64,000 nt of DNA from the NCBI RefSeq assembly GCF_029931775.1, contig NC_079318.1, forward strand, positions 74,931,614 to 74,995,613, in the 5' to 3' direction. The position numbers were made by a program, and so were the translations under genes. Under the pieces are notes generated by a model. It saw nothing but the letters and a program-made list of their open reading frames with translations, searched no databases and was not told where the DNA came from. This DNA comes from Euleptes europaea. Its lineage: Eukaryota; Chordata; Lepidosauria; Squamata; Sphaerodactylidae. This document shows, piece by piece, positions 33,101 through 45,100 of the stretch; position 1 is the first letter of the stretch, and each line of letters starts with the position of its first letter.

Positions 33101-36100
33101 GCATCCACTTCTGCTGGAACTGTTGAGACGAGTCTGTGGGAGCACCAGGACGACATTGTTGGTTGCACTAACCTGCTCTGAACACAGCGGGTTCATGCCA
33201 GGCATCTGAAGTGAGCTTATAGGCATCTGTCCGGCCATTGGGTTCATATTTTGGACGTTGGCATTCCCTCCAGCCATGGAGACCGTGATGCTCATGTTGT
33301 TGTACATTCCCTGCTGGTTTGGTGGGGGCTGGGGTTGCCCAGCTTGGCCAAACACACTACATTTAAAAAAATTAGAAAGGGGAGTTACAGATAGGAAAGG
33401 AGTGAATGTCTACATGGTTTCAGTCTCAGAACTTCACTGTGTAGAATATACACATACAGACTCCTGTATGTCCCATGACTGATTGATTAGGCACTCCCAG
33501 TGAGACTGGTGGCAAGAGTGGCCACCCACATGTCCTAGCTAGAAGAAAGTGGGAAGGAAGCCCCTTGACAACCGTCTCGACAGCAGCCTTGATGAACAAT
33601 GACTAAATAGTTTCTGCTTGAGTTAAGAAGAAAGAATGCTTGTGCAAATCACGATTCTACCTTGAGGTTTTTGAACAGCGGGGCTCTGGCAAACCCAGGA
33701 AAGAAAATCTTAAGAGGTGTGGAATAGGAATAGCTCAGTGTATGACATCTAAGGAGAAGCTGAACAAACTGGGTGTGTTGAACTTTGGACATTTCTATAA
33801 GATGGGTCCCAGGACTGGCAGCCTCAGGGCCATAACTAGACCTCCAAGGGGTGCCATTTGGGCTGCCAGTTGTCACCTGAAAGGTAAGAGGGCCTGGAGT
33901 GCCAGCTGCGGCCAAAGAACCTGCCAATGTGGGAGGGGGGAGAGACCCCAGCCCACCACCCTCCACTGCCTCTGGAAACTGACCCTCCTGTAAAACTACA
34001 TTGTTGATCACTAAAACGGCATTGCTGAAAAACTTTGCTAAAGTCTGGATCTTGAAAAACTGGAGTGTCTATACCTTAGAATTGTGCTTACTTGTTATTC
34101 CCCATAGTTCCTTGCTGCCACGTCTTCATGTCTGGTGACTGGTATCCGGGCGTGGGTGGGGCTGGCTGGAGCATGGGGCTCTGAGAAGGAGGGAGCTGTG
34201 GCGACATCAGGGGGCTGCTGGGACTGAGAGATGGGGTGAAAGCAGCCTCACCTTGCTGACCCATTCCTGGGGGAGGAAAAAAGAGAACAAGCCTTAGTTT
34301 GGGCCTCTGGTACGGCAGTCTACCAGGCAATCGCTTATCTTCAGGGGACAATGGTCAAGCTGGAAATCCTGCCATGCCCTGGTGGGTTCAGTGACCCTGA
34401 ACTTCTTGCTTGACTGGGGAAGATGGTTATGCAATAAGCTGTCTGGGAGCTGACTAGCGTCCGCTGAATTCTATAGCTGAATCTGTGCCATGGAGCTCAT
34501 CAGGGCTTATCCTGGCGCTGCTTTTTAAGGCCAGAGTTCTAGCCTAGAACAGGACAACTTAATTCCTAAAAACTAACCAGAGAATAGAGTTGAAGGGGTT
34601 ACAATAGAGGCTTCAAGATGGATCCTAAGGCAATTCCTGCCTCTCTGTCTGCTGTTGCTCCATAGCATTTGAAAATTGGCTTCTGGGGGCCAAACTAAAT
34701 GTGAGGGCATCCACAGGTACTCAAAGAAGGCTGACAAACGCCTTAATAACAGTATGAATACCAATGGATGACATAAGATAAATAAGCAGAACTTTAGTAC
34801 AATACAAATAGTTTTAAGAAGTTCAATAAATTTTGAAATAACATTGATATTTTTAAAAGCTATTTGTATTGTATTAAAGTTCTGCTAGTTTATCTTATGT
34901 AACCCATTGGTATTCGTACTTACTAGGGAGTTTGTCAACCTTCTTTGGGTACCTGGTTTTTTTGGGTTGAGGCCTTTCTTCCCCTTTCTGTTTTGGTTTT
35001 GCTGATGGCATTCACAGGTCCAACACTCGGGCATGGCAAGGGATGTTCACAAAAATCATGGACCTCCCCTTGAGTGAGTGGAACTGCTCTCTGTTTGCCG
35101 AAGGGCATCTCAGGATCTGAATGCATCCCAGTGGTGTATAAAGTCACACATGAAGCGGCCTTATACTGAATCAGATCACTGGTCCATCAAGGTCAGTACT
35201 GTCTACTCAGACTGGCAGCAGCTCTCCAGGGCCTCAGGTAGAGAGGTCTTTCACATCACTTACTTCCTGGTCCTTGTAACTGGACATGCTGGGGATTGAA
35301 TCTGGCGACCTTCTGTATGCAAAGCAGAGAGGCTCTTCCTCTGAGCCACAGCCCCTTCCCAACCCTCACTTCTTTTCTTCCACTAATATATCTGGTTAAA
35401 CAAAGTCTGTGGGTTTCTGAACTACTACAAAAAAAATCCCCACAAGCCCTTCTTGATCAGGGATGGAAGAGGGAATGAGTGTGCACACCGCAGGCAATGA
35501 TGCCCCTGTTGAATGACTGGCAACCCCTGGACAAGCCCTTGTCCGCTTCCAGTCAGAGACTACCTTTGTATAGAGCGCTGGTGAAGCACAGGGGCTAAGA
35601 GACTAGAATGAGGAAGCCCTCGGTCCAAAGCTCCGCTCTGCCAAAAGCTCACTAGGCAGCCATAGAGAAGCTACTGCCTCTCAGCCTCGGCTCCTGGTGT
35701 CAGCAGTTTTGAGATCCGCTGATGTACAGTGGTCAGTATGCGGGACTACCGTTGGGGAGGCCTGAGTTCAAATCTGCCAACGTGTTCAAATGCCAGCCTT
35801 GTACCAGCCATTCTGTCTCAAATAAACCCACCTCGGAGGGTTATATGTGTGTGTGTGTGTGTGTTAAGTGCCGTCAAGTTGCTTCTGACTCATGGTGACC
35901 CTATGAATCAATGTCCTCCAAAATGTCAGAGGGTTATAGTGAGAATAAAATGTTTACGGTCTCAAGCTCCTTGGAGAAAGGGTGGGATAAAGTTGTGAGT
36001 AGTAAAACACACATATCTCCTAAGGAGAACTATGAGCCTTATTTTCTGTCCCAGAGTTGGGGGGGGGGGTCTTGAACAACCAAGCTGATAGACCACCATC

Positions 36101-39100
36101 CTTTCCTCCCAGCAAGATGTAAGAATACCCCTTACCAGGCCTGGCCCAAGACTCACCTGAGCCTGAGTACTGGAAGATGTTCTGCTGCATTTGAGGGTTC
36201 ATCCCAGAGCCGAACTGTCCTCCAACGTTTCCCATCATCCCCCTGTTCACCATGTTGCGGCTGGTCAATGCCGCTTCAGGGTTCGACGCCAGCTGCGAGA
36301 ACGGGCTGGTGGAGGTAGGGGGGTTTCCTGGATTCGTACCATAGCTGGGGGGGAAGGGGAACTGTTGTGGAGGAGCCTGCGGGAGGCGCCCGGCCCCCAG
36401 ATGCACAGGGACCCCAGCTGATGGCTGGAGGTTGTTCCCGAAGCTCTGCTGTTGCCTCATTAGCATGGCTCGTTGCTGCATTAGCTGCCTCTGCCGGTGC
36501 TGCTGGCTGTAGAGTTCACGCTGGCGCTGGGCCAGCATCTGTGCATTTAGAGGGGGCTGAGGTGAAGGAGGAGGAAGACAACGACAGAGAAAACGGTGAG
36601 GCTCGGGTAAAAGAGGGGCTTGTGGCCGCTGCTAGAGAACAGAGGTACAACCATTTTGCTGGAAAACGTGCAAGAAGTCATCCGAAGAGTGACGGAGCGG
36701 AAGGGTCAACGAAGCTCATCTATAGCCAAGGTAGAGTCCTCTATACACATTTTCACCATCAATATTTATTTATTAAAGTCTCTATACCCTGACTTTTTCC
36801 TCTGAATAAAATGACTCTAGCTCAAACCCTATGAAAAAAGCCATAGCAGATAAAAGAGCCTTAGAGCACAGCCTAAACTTTTAAGGGTGGTGCCATCCTC
36901 CATTTATCAGGGAGCCCATTCCACAAGGGGGGAGCCACTACTGAAAAGGAACGGGCTCTGGTGGATGCCAGGTGGGATATTCCCCCCCCCTTTAAGCAGG
37001 GGGATACCCTAACTGGTGCCCAGGCCCATATGGGGAGAGGGGCTCCTTTGGCTGTGAAGGCCTTTAAAGGTCATAACCAGCACCTTGAGTTAAACTTGGA
37101 AAAAAACTGGCAGCCAAAGCAGGTGTTTTAAAATAGGCCAGGTGTGTTTCCATTAGCTGGAGGAGGAGGAAGAGGAGTTGGTTTTTATATGCCGATGTTC
37201 TCTACCACTTAAGGAAGAATCAAAACAGCTTACAATCACTTTCCCTTCCTCTCCCCACAACAGACACCCTGTGAGGTAGGTGGGGCTGAGAGAGCTCTAA
37301 CAGAGCTGTGATTAGCCCAAGGTCACCCAGCAGGCTTCATATGGAGGAGTGGGGAAACCAACCCGGTTCACCAGATTAGCTTCCGCCGCTCATGTGGAGT
37401 GGGGAATCAAACCCAGTTCTCCAGATCAGAATCCACCGCTCCAAACCACCATTCTTACCCACTGAACCACACTGGCTGTTGCGCCATAAACCAGTTTCTG
37501 GGATGTCTTCAAGGGCAGTCCCACCCAGAATATGTTGCTGTACTCTAATCACAAGAGTACAAAAGCATGGATTACCCTAGGCGGATCAACTGAGCTGGAG
37601 AAAAGGGAGAGCTGGTAAGTCAGATACAGCTGGTCAGAAGCACTCATGGCCACCATCCTCAGCACAACCACATCAGGAATCTGCCTCAGTAATACTGAAC
37701 TCTGTGCTTTTGGGTGTGCAGCTGAAGTCTGCACCTTTTCCCTATAATTATTTGGTCCATTCCCAAAACCTTAATCCGGTCTCCTGATTGAGAGATGGAC
37801 CTTCAGCACCTTCCTGCACCTAGGAGCCTCTCAGCCCTGAATACTTTACTGGCCCGGTGACCCTGTTGTTCTGTCCCCAGCTGATCCACTGCATTCGGCT
37901 CACATGCTCTCTGGCTGACTCTCCGACACCAAGCTTGGGACGTGCAACCTCAAGAGTTCTCAGGGCCACGGCTGAGACTCTGGTCAGGACCAGCTGCAGA
38001 CCGACTGCCTCCCACCCAGCTGCTGAGAGCGCCAAATAATCCTGCAGAATTCGCTCCTCCCCCTTCATCTAAAGTACAACGCACAGAGGTGCAAGTAAGT
38101 GGGCTCGATTAAGTGAGTGTTAACATTGCACATCACGTTGAGTATGAGAATACAATGGCAGCTGACACACATTAATATTTGTTTCAGTCGCACACCCTGG
38201 GAAATGATGCTTATAATAAAATAATCCATGCATTTCAAGCGGGTGAGCCATAATACTGATCTACAAGGGAACGCAGAGATATTCCTTCCTGGCCCGAACT
38301 ACTGGGCCTCTTTGGTAGAGTGAATTTCTAGAAGGGAGGGGATGGTTGCTGTTGGAGAGACGGATCTTGGGTCTGATCCGGTAAAGCAGCAATTGCCATT
38401 TGTTTGGCCCAGAGAGTAATGAAAAGCCATCCCACCCCCACACTGCAAGAGCCCTAGAGTTTTTGGCAAAGTAGATTTATTGTAGGCTGATCTAGTGAGT
38501 CCAGCTAGTCAGCTGACGAGCTCACCCTCCTAAAAATATAAAGACCTTTTTTTGCCGTCATGCCACATCTGACTTATGGCCTACACACACACATGAAACA
38601 AAAACCTGGCCCTTTCAGAGCTACCTAAATGCAACCTGGAGGGGTCTCACTTGCCTAGCTCTGTGCTGGGGACAGCTACCAACAAACATTCCACCTTCCT
38701 GGCTTGAGTACAGCTGTTAACTGATAAAAAAACGTGTGGAGAAACGCCAGCTGCCTCCCCGCCTCCCCCAGCTCTTGTGCCGAAGAACAGCTGCTGTTGG
38801 ACTACAGCACTATGAACACTCATTCCTTTATGCTCCGGTCCCTCATGCCCACAAACGTGTCCCTCCCCAAAACAACCTGTTTGGAAACTCTCCCAAAATC
38901 CGTTCCTTCTCCCTCTCGTCCAGCTTACAGGTTTCGTTAAACTTTGTGAACGTAAACATGTCACGCTTTGTCAGGCTGATGGCCCATCAAGTTCAAGCAA
39001 TCTGCCATCCAGAAAGAGCCCGACAGATGCTTCAGTGACGTTTGAGCAACATGTAATGGTGGCATGCAACCATTAGTGTTAATCTTCACCATCTTGGTTG

Positions 39101-42100
39101 CCAGATGTACATTCTCACTGAATGTGGACGCTGTCCTGCTGGCTATCACATCCACATTTACCAACAGCCGCCACATCTTCATTTAAAACTTTTTTTAAAA
39201 AGCCATCGATGACATAGTTATCACCATCGCCGGTGTCATTTTTACATTCTGAAAGAGTCATTTTTCCTTCACTCTTCTCCTCCGCACTATTCACAAACCT
39301 CAGCCTTGTCCCTCTGTTGTCGTTTTGCTAAGCTATAGCACTGCAACTTTTGGAGGTAAGGCTGTCTTGTTTTGTGATCCCTTGCCTAGTAATGGATTTG
39401 CCTTTTCATTACTACTGCTACACTGTGTCGATACATTCAGTTGATCACGCTGAGCAGACTGGTAATCAAGGTGTTCCCTTGAGAAATGAAGGGAAGGCAG
39501 ATCTCACGGAGCACGGGTCCCCAAACCTTTAAGCCTGTCAACCCTGGAATAACTTGTTCTCCAGGTCCCAATTCAGTCTTACAACAGGAAAAAATAACAT
39601 ACCACAGCATCTGTAGGCTTGGGGGCACCCTGAACGTGTGGCATGTTCACTTCAGCAGGCTGCTGAGCAAAGCATTTGCCTGACTGCTTCTCTGCATGGC
39701 AAGATTGATCTGAAAAGCACTCCCCACCAGCTTCATCTTCCTGTGCACTGGAAATCAATCCAACCCCTGAAGGCAGAGCATCCCAAGGACAGGTTTACAT
39801 TCCCAGGCCCACTGCATTGAGTAGCACTACGTTCCTCAAGCATCCAGGATCAGTCCTGGGTTGGTGTGAATCAGCATTCAGTTTCCCCTTTCAGCCTGAG
39901 GTGTAACCTCCCCATCTCTCTTATCAAGCACCCCCCTTCCCCAATGTGTTGCAGCAGAGGGGAGACATCCTGACAAACAGCATCAATCCCAGGAATCATA
40001 TAGTTTATGAACCGACCCCCTTTAGTCGCTTCGATCCCTTCTTCAGTCAAGCTCAAGCAAACAGCACTCACTGTTCTGTAAAAAGTAGCAAAACTGCAAA
40101 GGGGTTCACCATTCATAAAAGCCGTACCAGAAAAGCAAACCAAAGCACCAACTGGCTGCACAAAGAATGAGGTAGGCACCAAGGGTGAGAGAGGCCCAAC
40201 CACATGAATAAAGCATTACAGACCAGAAGCGTTGGCTCTACTGACCGGGCATCCATTTCCCCTATAATGAGAAACTCAGGGACTCAAGGGTTTTTCTTTA
40301 ACATTTACCTGCGGTGTGATCTGCTGCTGCATGCCTGCCCTCATGCCGACGGCACCTGGGGAATTTGCTGCAAACTGGTTCAGGATAGCCTGCCGATTCT
40401 GGTGTATCAACTAGAGAGGAGGCAATGAGGGAGACCTTACAGTTCGGAAGGTTGTATCATTCTGCGGCAGTTGCACATGGAAACCCTTTCCCACCATCTA
40501 ACAGGGAGGGCTGGTTGTTTACATAAGTGCATAAAAGAGGGCCGCGCCAATAACCAGAACAAGAAAGAGCAAAAGAGCAGTTGGTGCAGTGGGAAAAATA
40601 TTCAATTTGACAATCCCTGCATGTTTCACCTGTGCTTCGTCAGGGGGATCTAGTGTTGCCAGGAAGTTCACACTACAGTTGGGCTGGTTGTTTACAGAGC
40701 CCTAAAGAACATCTAGAGCAGGAGTTCCCAACCTGGGGGGTGCAGAGATATTGCAGGGGCTCCACGAATCCATATGTGCACTGACATTTTGATCTTTTTG
40801 TCATTACATATTTTTAAAATTAATGAATACTAATAGTACAACTACTATCATATGATGGGCGTGCAAATTTTTTGATGTTTTTAAACAATTATTTACATTA
40901 TTTATAGTCCTCATACTTGAAAAATATGATATTGCAAGGGGTCCTCACACTTGAAAAGGTTGGGAAACTCTGATCTAGAGGATGGAGAGAAGGCAAGACT
41001 GGGGGAGAGAAGGACCGCCATCCTTTCCCCCATTCTTGGAACAGCAAAACAAATAAAAAGACAACCCCCAGCTCTTTTCCTTCATCTCCACGGCTCTGAT
41101 ATCAGAAGATACCTGGAACAGGAACAAGCATCAGTTCCACGTAGGAGAACATCTGGTAACAAAAGCAGGTTTGCATCTTACCTTACACACCTAATTCAAG
41201 GAGTGGGGGGGGGGGCTGGTGTGCACAGACTACACCTTATGGAGTTTGTCATCATCCAGGCAGAGCAGTTAAAATGGCCTTGGGAGCATTTTCTCCGGTG
41301 GCCCCCAGTTAATTAAAATGGGGGGGGGGCTGTCTTTCAACATACGAAAGTGAAATTGGAAGGCTGCCAGCACAGAAAGGGCAATGTGGCCCTAGAAGCA
41401 AAGCCTGGGCTATGGACCAGCCAACCAGTATATACGCTCACCTGCTGCTGTCCCTGGAGCCGCTGCTGCAGCTGCAACCGCAGGTTGGGTGCTGTTGGAG
41501 GTCTGTTGAGAGCTTGTCGGGGCTGCATCCCCATGTTGGTGGGGAAGGCCCCACGGGGTGGTGGGACCTGGACCGGCATGGGGCCGAAAGGCTGCTTCTG
41601 CCTGACCATACCCGGGAAAGGGCCAGGGAGGTTGGTGGTGGGAGAGGCCGAGGCATACGGTTGCGAATACATGCCAGGTTTCTGATCCATCAAGAGAGCT
41701 GATGGCGGTGGTGTTGCTTGCTGCGGCTGGAATCTCTCACTTAGTGTTTCCAGACCACCTCCCTGTTCAAAAAGGGAAAGAAGTGTGAGGTCCCCCGAGA
41801 TTCACCACAGTAACTTTAATGAACCCAAAACCACGCACAATCACATTTTGGGCACTGCACTTGAAGGCTCCCAAACACAGCTGCAAATCTTCAGGATATA
41901 TTTTTCAGGGCGTTTCACTGTTGATTAATGACAAAATCACGCATAGTACAATGTGGGCGCTGGAGAGAAAACCACAGCCAACCTTGGCTCCATGATGAAT
42001 GCACCAGAAATGCATGTAACAATGTATTTTTCACATTCACACATTCATTTTAGATGTACGTCTCAGACATCTGCAATGAAGAGCCTGAGATTCTATGCTC

Positions 42101-45100
42101 TGCTAAGTTTAAATTTACTTTTGGGAAAATTAAAAATAAGAGATGCCGTGTATCCCTCTTGAAGTCTACTTTGAGCTGGAATATTTCAGCTGCCTTCAGT
42201 TCAAATCTTGCCTTGGCCATGGATTCACTAGGTGGCCTTAACCAACCCACTATTTCTTCTCAGCTCCTTCCCCCTTCAAACAATATGGGGGAGTAATAGT
42301 GTCCGCCCACCTTTACCATGCTGCTGTAGGAGATATTGACCTACGTAGAATGCTTCCAACCCTTAAATGTGCTATCTAACTGCAAAACATTATTACCATG
42401 AAAGCCCCTAAGAAAACGAGGATGAAAGATATCAATAAGTATCCACAGGCGTAATTTTTAACAAGCTTTTAAAGGTGAAGGCAGCAAGCACAAGCCAGCT
42501 GTTCAAGTACCACTGAAATTAGCAATTTTGCGTTAGCTCTTAAGTGCTCCGCTGAATGTGCTGGGAGGTGAACTGAAGCATCTTTCTCTGCATTGTGCCC
42601 TGTGTCTATAGAAACCTCTCAAACTGGGGTGGGGGTGGGGTCTGCTTCACCCCCTATTCCTTGGCATCCATTGAACCACTCCACACACCCTCCCCCCTTT
42701 GATCACTCAGTTGTCTATTAAGGTTAGAGTTGTTAACCCTAACCCTTTCCATTTGATGTAATGTTCAATATGTAATGAATCAATCCAAAGCTGATGTAGT
42801 AAATTAATTAATTAAAGAATATCTGCAGACTATCAGCTTTTTGGACTGCTGAAATTTCATTTTTTATTCGGCATAAATTGAAGAGTACAAGCTACAAGGA
42901 AGAGGGAACGAGAAACTGGAAGTGTAAACACTTAAGATATTTATGCATGGCTGTTTCCTTGTGGTCACCCTGCCAACTACTTTGGAGCTTTGTTTTGATT
43001 ATGCATGCATTTTCTGACTGTCAGAGGTCACCTTGCTCTCCCTGTGTGCTTTCACTCATTTCCACTGCATTTTCTGGATGCTGGCTAAACACAAATCCAG
43101 AAAACAAGGTCAAAACGTGCAGAAACACGGGGGGTGGGGGGGAGAGAAAGAGGCGACCTCTGATGGTCGGAAAATGCAAGCATAACCAAAGCAAAGCTCT
43201 GAAGTAGTCGGTGGGGAGAACGCAAGGAAACACCCATGCATAAATGGCTTTACAGAAACTAATGGGTTCAATTCCAAGCACTGTGAGTGCAGCAGCACTT
43301 GAAGAGTGGGAATTTCCTCCCATGGAAGCTTATTGTGCTGCCCCAAATGCAGACCCCAAGGACTGAAGGATCCTGGGGACCGCACAGGATGCTGCACGGG
43401 AGGGGAAAATTCCCTAGCAAAAATGCTCCCTCCGTGAACAGAAGAGGAATTAGGATCCAGCCGAACGTTTCCAGGAGAAAAGTGTAGTCGTGTCCAGAGA
43501 TCTTTCTCTCCAAGTTTCTGGGAGGACGTGACTCAAGGTCGCTGCTGTGTTTTGGGAAGTTTCCAGTGTGCTTTTAGTCCTCCTCACATTTGGCCAAGTC
43601 TTGTAGATACTGAAAAATGGTTCCCAAAGACCATCACCAGCAGGTCTCAGTGACATAGATGAGTCAGCTCCCTACCTGGACCAGTTTGTCAATGCCAAGA
43701 GCTCTGTCCAGTTCTGCCAGCTCATTTTCATCTTTGCCACTCAGGAAGGACACGAGCTGCTCGAGAAGGGCTTTCTCATCATTTCGTCCCTCTGGCGTGG
43801 TGGGCGGGCACAAGAGCTCATCCAGCTGAGAAGTAATACACTGGCTGTAGGGACAATAATGCACACAGGAAAGGCGACTCATTGGAATGCCTGTTTTCTG
43901 CCTTGAAATCATTGTGATACACAGTGCCTCTCTCTGAAGGAAAAGCCATCAGTGTTCTTGTATACAAATTGAGAGCAGGATTTCCCAAAGTGCAGGGCCA
44001 ATGTTTGTTTCAGAGTGACCAAGGAGAATTATCAACTAACATCTGCACTACATACCATAAACAAACAACAAACGGATGTAGGTAGGGCTAGTGGATAACA
44101 GCGATGGGCCAGGGATATGGTTGGCAGGAATCACTGGCTCTCTCCAGCATCTGGTACCCGGAGGTAAACTGCCTCTGAACATGGAGGCTTTATGGCTAAT
44201 AGTCATGAACATGTCCATTCTTTTTCAAAAGCCACCTAAGCTACTTACCACATCTTATGGTGGTGAATAAAATTAATGGTATAGTTTGTAAGGTAGTAAT
44301 TCCTTTCGTCACTCCTAAATCTACCACCAATCTGATGTACTGGATCATCCTTTTTAGCGTTAATATGCGAGAGGGAGAAAACTTAAGTTTATAAAACTCT
44401 GTCTCCCTCCCCGCCCCCACTCCCAACCATTCCTTTTCTAAAATAAAAAGCCTCAAAAAAATGTAACGTCTTCTCAGAGAAGGTGCTTTCCAATCCTTTA
44501 AACATTTGGTGATGCCCTTTTTTTTGCATCTTTTCCAGCTCTTCAATATCCCTTTTTTACATTAGAGATTGTAATATTCACTCGGCAAAATGTTATATCG
44601 AATGTACAAAAATCCAAATTGAACACACACACACTCACACCATCTTTGATCACTTCTGGAGTGCAGGAAACACTCACCAGGGACGACATCAGTCCCAAGT
44701 TAAGTGTCTGCATGGTTTTTACAGCCATGTTAGATGACTCGTCGGCACAAATCCCAAATCTTTACTGCTGCTACTGCTGCTTGTTCTGCACTGATGGGTG
44801 TGCTAGATCCTGTGTGGAACACTCCATACCCAGAGAGTTTATATAAATTGAGAAAGTGGAAGAATTCAAGGTGAGACAACACTTCTTGACTAGAGGGCTA
44901 TATAGGAAGAGAGCAGGGTGACCACTGCACAAGGTGTAGAACAGGTGAGGCTCAGGTGGTCGAGGGGAGGTCTTGTGGAAGGGCAGATTTGGTTTTAAGG
45001 AAGATCTCAAAGGAGGAACGAGAAGCGGTTTGCTGGAGAGGAAGAGAAAGACAGCCATCAAGCACAGGGAAGGCAAGATAGAAGCAGGATCAGGAGAAGG

